DNA of 64,000 nucleotides from Lithodes maja. Taxonomy: Eukaryota; Arthropoda; Malacostraca; Decapoda; Lithodidae. The stretch lies in NCBI GenBank assembly GCA_037953745.1, contig JBAKBP010000200.1, positions 186,001 through 250,000 of the forward strand, in the 5' to 3' direction. A program made the position numbers and the translations under genes. Under the pieces are notes generated by a model. The model was not told the origin of the DNA and ran no database searches. It saw only the letters and a program-made list of their open reading frames with translations. Below, in pieces: positions 51,701 through 60,602 of the stretch. How positions within the stretch are numbered: position 1 is the first letter of the stretch; each line of letters opens with the position of its first letter.

Positions 51701-54700
51701 GGCCACGTCCGAAGAGAAGGGCCGGCGGCGGTGACAAGAGCGGTAAAGGGGGTCGAGACGCCCACCACCAGGGGAGACCCCAGCGCGCAACCCGCCGCCC
51801 CCAATGTCCCTCGCGGCAACCGAGGGGTGCAAGGGCAAAAAACAACCCGAGGGAGCACCCGAGAGGAGGGGAGCGACCCGGTCGGCCAGGCGAGAAGGAG
51901 AACAAGGAGGCCGACCCAGAGAACTACACATTGTGTTGACGCGGAGGTACCCTCGGTACGGGCCGTGCGGGCACGAGCGCCACGTCGACCTCTACCCCCC
52001 CCCCCCCCCAACCCCAGGCCGGCGCGGGGCAGACCACGTCGAAGGGCGGCCGGAAGGGGAAGGACGGCCAGCCCCGACACAGCGGGGATGAAAAGGGGCA
52101 AGAACAGAAGGGCGAGGCGGAATCGACGCACTGGCCTGCAACGTCCCAGTCCTGCGGCCGCGCAAGGCGGCAGCACGTGTAGCAGCACCCCGAAGAGGAC
52201 CGGCAGAAGGAAGGGACTGAGAAGACCCCGCGTGCGACACAGCACGACGGTGCGTGACGGAAGCAGGGAACGCAATGACACAGCGCGTCGTCGCGTGTCG
52301 GAAGCAGGGGCCGCCGCCAGAGAAGCGAGCATACCCAAGCAACCAGCTGAAACAACCCCGACGTATGTAGCGCAGAGTACAACAAACCCTGACGAATATC
52401 CAAGGGGGCCGGCCGGCAGAACGAGGACCGTACTGTCGGGCGGCGCCGAGTTGCCGCGCACAAAACCGCCTGCAGCTCGGGAACCAAAGACACCGCGAGC
52501 CGAAGGCGGACCCGCAGAACGCGGTCCAAACCCTCGCGAAGAGCGCCTGGCGCAGACGCCCCGAAAAGCCGCAGGCGGGAACAGACGGCTGGAGGGAACC
52601 GAAAGACAAGACAAGAAGTCCGTCACCCTCCGTCGCAAGGGAAAAACGGTGGCGACAGAGGCCTGATCCGGGGGAGAGAAGAACGGGGTAGCAATAGAAC
52701 AAAGTTCAAGAATGGGCGCGCCCATCCAGGACCAGAACGCGCCGGCCAACCTGCCGACAGACACAAGAGGAGGCAAAAGCAGGGACGACCCCAGTCCAAC
52801 GTCAAGGCGAGTAACCTAAGGGAGGGACCGAAGGAGAGCCGTCGACGGAACGGTGTGAAGGCGAAGGCCACAGCAAACCAGGCCTCCAAGGGGAGAGGGC
52901 GACCGAGCATGACGGCGAAGCCAGGCGTACCGGCGCCGCACAAACCCGTCAACACAGCCAGGGACTGAACAGCCGGAAGGAGGTCAGTGCGGCTGAAGTC
53001 TGACCAGAGCGGAGGCCTGCAGAAGGGAGCGGGACCGTAGCAGGGGTAGGAAAGGCGAGGCGCTGAGGGGGAGGCACCGCCAAGAAGCGCGAGAAGAGGG
53101 AGGCGGCCAACGACGCCAAGCACCCGTCGAAGCGTGACACAACCCAGTCCCGCAAAGCCAACAATCGAACCGAGAGAGGCGACCCCCCCCACCCCCCCCC
53201 ACCCAGAAGGGTCGGTCCGCAGGGACAAGCGTGAGCGGGAGCGAGACCCACGACACGAACCAGCAGCGTCGCGGCCCAAGGAAGGCGAGCGACGACGGCC
53301 GCGTCGCCGTAGAGGGACCCGTCCCCGAACACGAACGGCCGAGGGGGAAACAGCACCATCCCCCTCTTCCAGCGACACGACAGCACCCGAGAAAAGGGGG
53401 ACCCCGAAGCCTCACCGAGGCAAGAGGAGGGGTACCCCCCAGGCGAGACGGGAAGTGAAGGGCAGGAAGAGAAGAAGGAGGAGGAGCAGGACGACGGGAG
53501 GGGGAAGGCTGGCCGGGTGAAAGGAGGCCAGAAGGAGCCGCAGGGGGAAACAGAGCAAGGACCCCCGGGGCTGAGAGAACAGGGCGGCCCGACACCGAGG
53601 CGGAGGAGGGAGGGACCCCCACCGCGGGACGAGACCGTGAAGGAAGAAGAGGCACTGAAGCAGGTGAAGGAGGAGAAGCAACGACACCTAGGCGGACCCT
53701 CCTGGACAGTGTAGGAGGGAGCAGAGGGCCAGCGACAGCACGAACAACCGCGTGCGGAGAGGACAACGGAAGAGGAAGTCGTCTGGGCTAGGAAAGCGGA
53801 GCGGAAGGGAGGAGAGCCCCTATCCGTAGAGGCCAGGGGAGGGCGCATAGGAGCAGAGCCGCTAACCCCGGCCTCAGGGGCGAGAACCAAGACGAGGGCG
53901 ACGTCAAGGCGAACAGGAGGACGACGAGGGGCAGGAGCGAGGCGAGCGAGAGCGTGGAGGCTTAGGTTGACCAGTAGCGTAGAGGAACCATATGATACCC
54001 AGCCCGCCTTGTACCATGTGTGCCAACCCCAGATGGGACGGCACAACGTCGTCCACGAATTCCAGGTACCTATTTACAGCTAGGTGAACTGAGGCTAACA
54101 CATGAAAGGAGACAAGGCCCAATTCGGCACCGCCCCGGTCTGGGAGGGAACCCCCGACCCCTCGCGAGTGAGACGAGAGCGCCACCTACGAGGCTTACGG
54201 GCTGGGGTGAACGGCCGGCAGTCGGGTCAGGGATACCCAGGGTGACGCGGAGACGGGCGGCAACAAAAGCCGGGGAACGGCGGCCCACCAGGCCCAATGT
54301 GGCGGGAGACCATCGGCCACACCGACGGAAGGGAAGCAGAGGCCACAGCCACCGCCGAGGAACCAGGGCCATGGAGCAGCACAACCACCAGGGCCAGACA
54401 CGGGCCACACAGAGCAGGGAGGTAGGCCGTAGAGGACACAAAGAGCGAGTGGCGCAAGCAGGACATGTGGCTCACCAAGCACGGGGAGCGACAACCAAGG
54501 CGAAAGCAAAGCAGCCGACCAGCACGAGAAGAACACACACCAGAATCAGCACGTCGAAGGTGTAAGTGTAGAGAATGTCCAAGAAGAACCAGGGAAGGAG
54601 CATGGGGAAACAGGAACACACATGCAAACAGGCATCTGTACTCACCCTAAACCGGGAGCACAGAGGTAGGTGAGGAGGGCGGCCGAGGCGGAAGAGCATC

Positions 54701-54740
54701 AGCAGAACCTGCAAAGATGGAGAAAGTGTTAACCACCACT
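51701..54740 (-). pseudogene. DIRS upstream coding block, Gag expected
   Basis: GC-rich block upstream of RT on the minus strand, where the Gag of a DIRS element should lie. Long stop-free frames occur on both strands (for example 52949-54046 minus, 51698-52666 plus) but I recognise no motif in them. They are best explained by composition: the plus strand has almost no T and the minus strand almost no A, so stop codons are depleted on both. Confidence 0.4.
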
Positions 54741-55819
54741 CAACATCTTATATGCAGGGCCTATAACACCAGGAAAGTGCATACACCAATATAGTATCAG
54801 GCAACAATATGACACAAAAAAGGGTCAACAGTGAAAGCCAACTATAACCGCAAATTTGCGGGCCAATGGAGGTAGATCCGTACCGACACAAACCCCCCAC
54901 ATCGTCACGCGACCCCCCAGCGATCTCCGCAAATTTGCGGGGAGCCGAAACGACCCAGAGGGCCGAATCGAGCACTCCGCAAATTTGCGGGACCTGCCAA
55001 GAGGGCCCGGTGCCGAACAAGCGAGAGGGGCGTCTAGGAAAACCAAAAAAGGCCGGCAAACAAGCGTCAACTCCTTATGAACTCCAAGCGAAGATGACCG
55101 TGACCATCTAGCTGAGCAGTGTCTTCCTTGATAATATCCTGACTCGACCGGTCAAGGGAGAGGCAAGGAAGGCACACCAGGGGAGAGGAGGCACATCCCC
55201 TGGGAACCACCCAACCCACAGAGATAGAGCAAAGCCCATGAGGAGAAGTGGCAGGTTGGGTGGTTTGGCACAACAGGGGCCCCCGTGGGGTACCCCAGGA
55301 TTGGGCAAAAGTTATGAAAGGATGGAGGTGAAAACAGGAAGGGAAACACAAAAAACCAGTAATGAAACTGGTGAGAAAAAGGGTGGCCTAGCCGCGAGTA
55401 GAGAATGTGTCAGGGGCGAAAAAACCCTGTGGAGTGAGGGAGAGGCCCCCGTGGGGTACCTCTGGGTATCACGAACCACTAAGCGCCCAGGCCCTTGAGA
55501 CACAGTGAAGGCTCGAAAGGGGGGACTCGGGAATAACGCTAGTTATGCGGCTGACACAAACCTACAAACAGCACCGCCACCACGAAATCTCAGATTGTGA
55601 ACCAACTGTACACCTAGGCTATGAAAAAAAATGAGAACTCATAAGGGCATAGCAATTCCTGAATGATAAACAAGCTAGGCTAATCGAAGCTAAAAGCTAA
55701 ACTATGCCCAGACTAACAGGAAAAAAAAATATGAAAAGAGAAAGAATGAAAACATATAGACGGGGAACGCCAAGCGCCCCCGTACCTTCGGTAGCTATTT
55801 CCACACGCGTCTCCATTAA
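54741..55819 (-). other. DIRS 5' leader with palindromes
   Basis: Non-coding sequence between the putative Gag start and the piggyBac insertion. It holds three copies of CCGCAAATTTGCGG (54848-54861, 54927-54940, 54977-54990) and two copies of GCCCCCGTGGGGTACC (55279-55294 and 55446-55461). TTAA at 55816-55819 is the left piggyBac duplication. Confidence 0.5.
54848..54990. promoter_or_regulatory. Three CCGCAAATTTGCGG palindromes
   Basis: Three exact copies of a 14-bp perfect palindrome with starts 79 and 50 bp apart. They lie upstream of the DIRS coding block on its own strand and look like a dimeric protein-binding site. No known factor is assigned. Confidence 0.6.
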
Positions 55820-57821
55820 CCCTCCGACCCCGGCTAGGGAATATCGTGACTGTACTTTGTGTCCGGGGGTTTTCAGGAATTTTGGTCCCTGTTGATTCAC
55901 ATGTTACTCCTGAAATACATTACACAAAGTTATAAAAAAAACAGAAAAATGTAGCACAAACCTTCATGTGTAGAATGCCGTTGAGTAGAGGTCTCTAGCC
56001 CAAGTGATTGCATAATGGTGAGCGCGGGAAGTGGAGTGATTTTTATGCGTGAAAATCATCCCGCGTTCGGATGCGTCGCCTTTGCCCAGGCCCCGGCTCG
56101 GCTAACCTACTGTTTTCTTAGCCACTCGTCGCGCAAAACCTTTTACCTCCCGGAGGCGATTTTATGTATTGATAGTGATGTTATTATAGTTATTTGGAGT
56201 CCAATTATATAAAATATGTTTATTAGGCTATGATTGTAACAAATATTTCACATTTTCACTCGATACCGTAGTTTTTATGAGTAATTGAGGTAGGTTATTG
56301 TTATATTAGGCACTGATTATTCGTTATCACAGGTGTTTATTATACTTTGGCCATCTAATATTATGTCATGTGTCACTTTCACTTAGTTATATGCTTTGTA
56401 AACGTTTTATATACAATTTATTGTGTCTTTTTTCACTTATTTATATATGTTTTCATAATACATGATTTTTTTATCACAATACACCTGTACATTGTTTTAT
56501 TTCCACTTGTTGCCTATATACATACATATTGTCAGTCTTTGGTACTTTCACTATGATTATTAGTTAGTACTCCTGCTTGCTGTGGTATTCAGCAAAGCAC
56601 GGTATAGTACATAGTGACACCTGGCACTCCACACACTGCATGGTGGTCTTTTTGTGCTTCCTCGGCCTCACCTGGCTGTTCCAGCAGACATGGCACCGCC
56701 TTCTGCTAATGGTGACTCCATCTCGTTCCAGAGGCAGGTAACAGAGCTTGTGCACATTTAGATACTGTGCACACTGCAGGCGGTCCTGAACGGGGCGCCC
56801 AGGTTGTGCCACTGCCCTCTGTGGAGCTAGAGCGGGGGCAGCACGCCCACGAACTTTGGCGGCGCGCACCCTAGGGCGGCCAGGAGCGCGACGGCGCCCA
56901 GGCCCAGCCCGGCGGCCAGCCCGGCGGCCAGGGCGGCCAGGAGCACGACGGCCCTGGGCAAAGCGTCTGGGTTGAGGGTCGTCGATGTCCATAAAGTCGT
57001 CGTCATCGTCGTTGTCGTCAGAGCCGTCATCTTGCCCTGACGGTGGACCCAGGTAATCATGGCCAGAGTCATCTGTGAGGTGCCCTTCTTCTTCAGAGCC
57101 CCCCTCATAATCTCGCGGGGAACGAATGATGCGTGGGCGGCGTGTAGGTCGGCGAGGTGGGGAAGGAGTGGGTAAATAGGCCGAAAGTGGGGGGTCCTCA
57201 ACCCTAGGGAGTGCTGGTGGTGGTGGGGAAGAATGGCGGGAGCCTGGGGCAACTTGGGTGGCGTGGGTAGATAAGGAAGACAATGGCGGGTCAACCTCAG
57301 CCTCCCGCTCAGCCTCACTATCATCACTTTCATGGTCATGGTCAAATCCACTAAAAAAGGCGTATCTTTCATGGATTTCGTCTAGATCGTCAAAATCTTC
57401 ACTATAGTGAGACTGATAAGACTCGGAGCTATCACTACCCAACTCATCAACACTATTTTGGCCTTCACCACGTTCATAACTCCTCAAAGCTATCTCAATA
57501 CCTCCGGGAGTCAACGCATCTTGTACGTGCCTTTGCGTTAGGGCGCGACGAACATGGGCAGGCGTCGAAGGGAGCGTAGAATCGGACACAAGGGAATAAC
57601 TTTTTGGGCTAGTATCCATGTTGGCGGCAGGGTAGAGACTGTTTTGGTGGCGTACATGCTGTCTGGTGGCGTCGCCTAGCGACGCCTGGTGACCACGGAG
57701 CGAAATTTTTACGCGCGCCATTCGAAAAGCACTCACGCAAGCAATGGTACAGTGGTGTACCACCCGGGTTCCTCGGGCCAAAAAAAAATGGTACACACGT
57801 GTACCACCCGGGGTCGAAGGG
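55820..57821 (-). mobile_element. piggyBac element lacking transposase core
   Basis: A 2,002-bp element flanked by TTAA (55816-55819 and 57822-57825) with inverted ends CCCTCCGACCCCGG and CCCTTCGACCCCGG. The right end carries a subterminal direct repeat of CCGGGTGGTACAC. It contains one gene on the minus strand and about 700 bp of AT-rich sequence. It is inserted in the 5' leader of the DIRS element. Confidence 0.88.
56564..57721 (-). CDS. piggyBac-derived protein, acidic, RG-rich, Cys-rich end
   Basis: From ATG 57721 (MARVKISLRG) the product is 385 residues; an alternative start at 57619 (MDTSPKSYSL) gives 351. The open frame extends beyond the element's end, but no ATG lies there. The N-terminal half is acidic (many D/E/S runs, such as DDNDDDDDFMDIDD), followed by an arginine/glycine/proline-rich basic stretch (about residues 240-310). 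The last 45 residues hold the piggyBac cysteine-rich domain: CHVC, then MQCVECQVSLC and PCFAEYH (about 56697-56585). The catalytic region with the three Asp, normally about 400 residues between these parts, is missing. It could bind the element's ends without cutting. The frame is intact. Confidence 0.75.
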   Translation of the reverse strand: MARVKISLRGHQASLGDATRQHVRHQNSLYPAANMDTSPKSYSLVSDSTLPSTPAHVRRALTQRHVQDALTPGGIEIALRSYERGEGQNSVDELGSDSSESYQSHYSEDFDDLDEIHERYAFFSGFDHDHESDDSEAEREAEVDPPLSSLSTHATQVAPGSRHSSPPPPALPRVEDPPLSAYLPTPSPPRRPTRRPRIIRSPRDYEGGSEEEGHLTDDSGHDYLGPPSGQDDGSDDNDDDDDFMDIDDPQPRRFAQGRRAPGRPGRRAGRRAGPGRRRAPGRPRVRAAKVRGRAAPALAPQRAVAQPGRPVQDRLQCAQYLNVHKLCYLPLERDGVTISRRRCHVCWNSQVRPRKHKKTTMQCVECQVSLCTIPCFAEYHSKQEY

Positions 57822-57975
57822 TTAAACACACTAAGGAGCCCATTTAGGTGTGTCCTAGATCACGTAACATCTGTCTAGCAAAAAGAAGGCCAGAAAAGCC
57901 GAAACGAACCTAAAACAGGGTGAATTGAAGGAGCACAACAAAAGCGGACTCAATCAATGGAGGCGCGTGAAAAAA

Positions 57976-58279
57976 TGATAACAAGAGAGGGTCGCTCATG
58001 CGCACGTTCGACAGTGATCTGCACATGACGGAACACGGGATGGGCCTTAAGCGGTAACTAAGGTAAACCCCTTTTTCTTCTCTTCTATGCTTTTTTTTCA
58101 CCTTCGGTGGTAGTTTTGGTTAATGTACAACGTCTCCTAGAGCAAGATAAGGAGTAGACTCTAGACGTTTTCTTTTTAACCGCGGTTGGAATGACGACAT
58201 AGCAGTCAAAATAGACAAGTCGTCATTGCAATTAGGTTAATAGCCTTGACGTTGGATTTGCCAAGACTACTAACAAATT
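57976..58279 (-). repeat. DIRS 5' inverted terminal repeat
   Basis: Begins AATTTGTTAGTAGTCTTGG at 58279 on the minus strand and is the inverted copy of 48180-48482. Its outer 38 bases are duplicated in the ICR. 57826-57975 is leader sequence on the distal side of the piggyBac insertion. Confidence 0.9.
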
Positions 58280-59003
58280 GTACCCTTATAGGTCTCATCT
58301 CTCCCCTTTTATATCTACCTATCCTACTGATCTCCTCCACCTGCCCTTCCCATCCATATTCGTCCTCATCCACACCTTTCAAGACCTCCTTTACTGTCTC
58401 CATATCCCTCACTTTTCTCACTCCATTATCATTCATATGAGTCTCTATATCTCCATACAAGATTACACCCCTATCCCTGTCCATGGCCTCCCTCACGACA
58501 CACTCCTTGTTCTTCATGACCCCTACAACTGCACTCTCAAAACTTTTTTTGGTCATATTCATTTCTTCCTTTTGCTCTTTCATAATATCCTCCAAATCCT
58601 TGACTTTTTGTTTACCTACCACCGTCCATGCAGTCGACTCCTTTACTTCCGTGAAACGTCCTTCGTATTCCTTCAGCTGCTCCTTCAATGCCATATTCTC
58701 TGCTCCCAGTTCATCTACCCTTTTCAATACTATCTCTAGGCTCTCATTAACTGCCAGAAAAGGCCTGCATTCACTTCCTTCGCTAGGCCTATTCCCTTCC
58801 CCATCTATCACACCACACATTACACACAGTGCCTTAACTTTCTCACCAATATCCCCCTTCCATTTCTCCGTTTCACTCATCCACTTTTCCAAATCCTTCA
58901 CAACAATACTAACCTCTTCTAACTTCTTATCTGTGCTCTTAAATCCCCGAAAACGTTGTAACCTTCCTTCCGCCTCCGTCATACCCGAAATTCCCTCTGC
59001 CAT
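58280..59003 (-). pseudogene. LINE ORF1 protein, interrupted by DIRS
   Basis: About 241 residues from an ATG (59003), rich in Lys and Glu with heptad-like coiled-coil stretches (near residues 20-60 and 85-150), followed by an RRM-like end with ISRIGRYKRGEMRPIRV, as in ORF1 proteins of L1-like LINEs. The frame runs into the DIRS terminus at 58279; the true continuation is at 48133-48059. No ORF2 belonging to this copy is seen; the RTE ORF2 at 60620-63634 lies on the wrong side. It probably acted as an RNA-binding chaperone of its element. Confidence 0.7.
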
Positions 59004-59224
59004 GTTTGTTTACAAACTCAACAACTCACAACCCTACCGCTGTCCCGTCACTACACACTCTTATTACACTATATATCACCCCTCCACCACACCAATATAT
59101 CCTCCAAACCTTCACTAAATCCTTCCTCTTCTTGTTAGCCCCGTATGCACTCGATATCCTTGAATTAATTTACTATTCCCATAACATATGCCGGAGCCTC
59201 AAACTTGCGTCCGCCTTCCGCCAT
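59004..59224. other. LINE 5' leader or spacer, no gene
   Basis: Sequence just upstream of the ORF1 start, probably its 5' UTR. Nothing else seen. Confidence 0.4.
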
Positions 59225-59457
59225 GGTGTGCCGCCGGGATCCCACCAACTGCTCCGTCACCCTCCCCGCCTTCTTGCACAATGTTTTGACGCGGATCGAT
59301 CAGCTGGTCACGTCCAATTCTTCCAACAATGATTTTAGTTCATTCTTGTTGACTTCTATCGACTCTAGTCCCTGTATCTCGTTCAATTCCACCACAGGTT
59401 CTGCATAGTCATCCTCCTCCACAAACACGGATGTTAATGTATCATTCATAATTTCAC
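59225..59457 (-). pseudogene. LINE pre-RT fragment
   Basis: Minus-strand fragment reading MNDTLTSVFVEEDDYAEPV and IEVNKNELKSLLEELDVTS, then, after a stop, KKAGRVTEQLVG. This is the linker between endonuclease and RT in CR1/Jockey-type LINEs. Both borders are abrupt: the DIRS recombinase fragment adjoins on the right. Confidence 0.6.
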
Positions 59458-60361
59458 AGTGTACGCTCTATCAATCGTTCACCCGGACTTGCGACCCATA
59501 AAGCACCCTGGTGATTTAGAGGTGCCACTCTTAAATATTTGGTTAGAGCTTGCACTGGGCAAAAAAGATGGTGCACCTTTCCCCTGTTTAACGCCGGCAC
59601 CGTGAACTCTGAAAACACGTGTTCACTGTGCTCAATCTCGGCTATGAATCCTGGGGAAGGTGCAATGTGAATACACTCATGAAGTATCAAACCTGAGGCA
59701 ATTAGGTGCGTTGCTCATCGCCGCCAGCTCAGATACTCTGTTCCCGGTAGCCAAAGCCATAAGGAATACTGCCCTTTTGTAAAATCTGCAGTCTTTGGTA
59801 CATACGGGAACGAGAATAACGACGATGCTTTGTCCAGAGACCATGTAGGCCTGAGCTGACGGGGAGGTGGGCGGAGTTTAAAACCTGCCCACATAAATCA
59901 CTTTCAGATAAATGTTTCTGCATGAACAGATAAATTAAATAATAAACAACCAACGCCACCGAGGGCACAGTTTGTTTTGTTCTAAGAATCCGAGACGTAA
60001 AAGCTTTCCAATGCGATTGAAACTGTCGCTTTGTAGACTGGGTATATTGATTCGTGAATATCTTGGTCACGTCGCTACCATAAGGTGCTAGCCACTTGGC
60101 CTCCTGAATGTCCAAAATGAACAAGTCCGCGAGGTTTCTAGGTTGCCAATCGTGTTCTAAGTGGAACAACCCGACCAGGAGGGACACTGGGTGCGGGCAC
60201 CACGTGTTCAAATGCTGGTACCACACTGCGCCGGCCACAGGGGCGCGATTAGCGAGACTACGCCTCGCTAATCCTGTAGTTTGTTGACTACGTGGCACAT
60301 TAGAGACGCGTATGGCGGCGGAAAAGAGATAAATGGAACTCAACCTGTTCTCGTCCGTCAT
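59454..60361 (-). pseudogene. Second DIRS tyrosine recombinase fragment
   Basis: Recombinase remains from an unrelated DIRS copy with ordinary base composition. The N-terminal core-binding part reads YTQSTKRQFQSHWKAFTSRI (near 60060-60000). In a shifted frame FLMALATGNRVSELAAM (near 59775-59725) carries the first catalytic arginine, and the next frame has FTVPALNRGKVHHLFCPVQA and LTKYLRVAP (near 59610-59530). The carboxy part with the H-x-x-R box and tyrosine is missing. At least two frameshifts lie between 59690 and 59790. Confidence 0.72.
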
Positions 60362-60602
60362 CAGAGCGTCAGGTCCGCCCGCCGGCGTTATCGTCCGGCG
60401 GGTGAGGTACGACTGTGAGTATCGCCATACACCTTGGCTGTGGCTGTCCCTCGCTTGCGAGCTCGGTATACTCCCTGAACGGGGAGCCCTCGTCCGAGTC
60501 CCGTAAAGGTTTTATGATAATTAAAAGCTCCCATAGCTCATTAACACATTGAAAGCAGAGCTGGTGAGCAAAATCATAAAGTATACTAATTAATTTAATT
60601 TA
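60362..60602. other. Spacer with GC-rich inverted motif
   Basis: Possibly more of the DIRS fragment. It contains GCCCGCCGGCG and CGTCCGGCGGGTG near 60378-60405, which can pair. No gene seen. Confidence 0.35.

Larger units (their letters stand above)
48134..58279 (-). mobile_element. DIRS-type tyrosine-recombinase retrotransposon
   Basis: A 10,146-bp element with inverted terminal repeats of about 303 bp (48180-48482 and 57976-58279), a 46-bp extension on the 3' side only (48134-48179), and an internal complementary region (48545-48658) that joins the exact complements of the two ends as in a circle junction. On the minus strand, decayed RT and RNase H-like, then tyrosine recombinase motifs occur in the DIRS order. 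No target duplication is present, as expected for recombinase-mediated insertion. It lies inside a LINE ORF1 and contains a piggyBac element at 55820-57821. Confidence 0.88.

Noticed and set aside
48991..54640. Many long open frames on both strands, including plus-strand frames over 300 codons
   Set aside because: Composition artefact: the plus strand lacks T and the minus strand lacks A, so stops are rare on both. Only minus-strand pieces show recognisable motifs, and even those change frame.
56564..57829. Start of the piggyBac protein at 57829
   Set aside because: That start codon is GTG and lies outside the element's inverted end; ATGs at 57721 or 57619 are more credible.
58278..59118. 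Plus-strand serine- and proline-rich frames of 150-211 codons
   Set aside because: Antisense of the LINE ORF1, which has the coiled-coil and RRM-like motifs on the minus strand.
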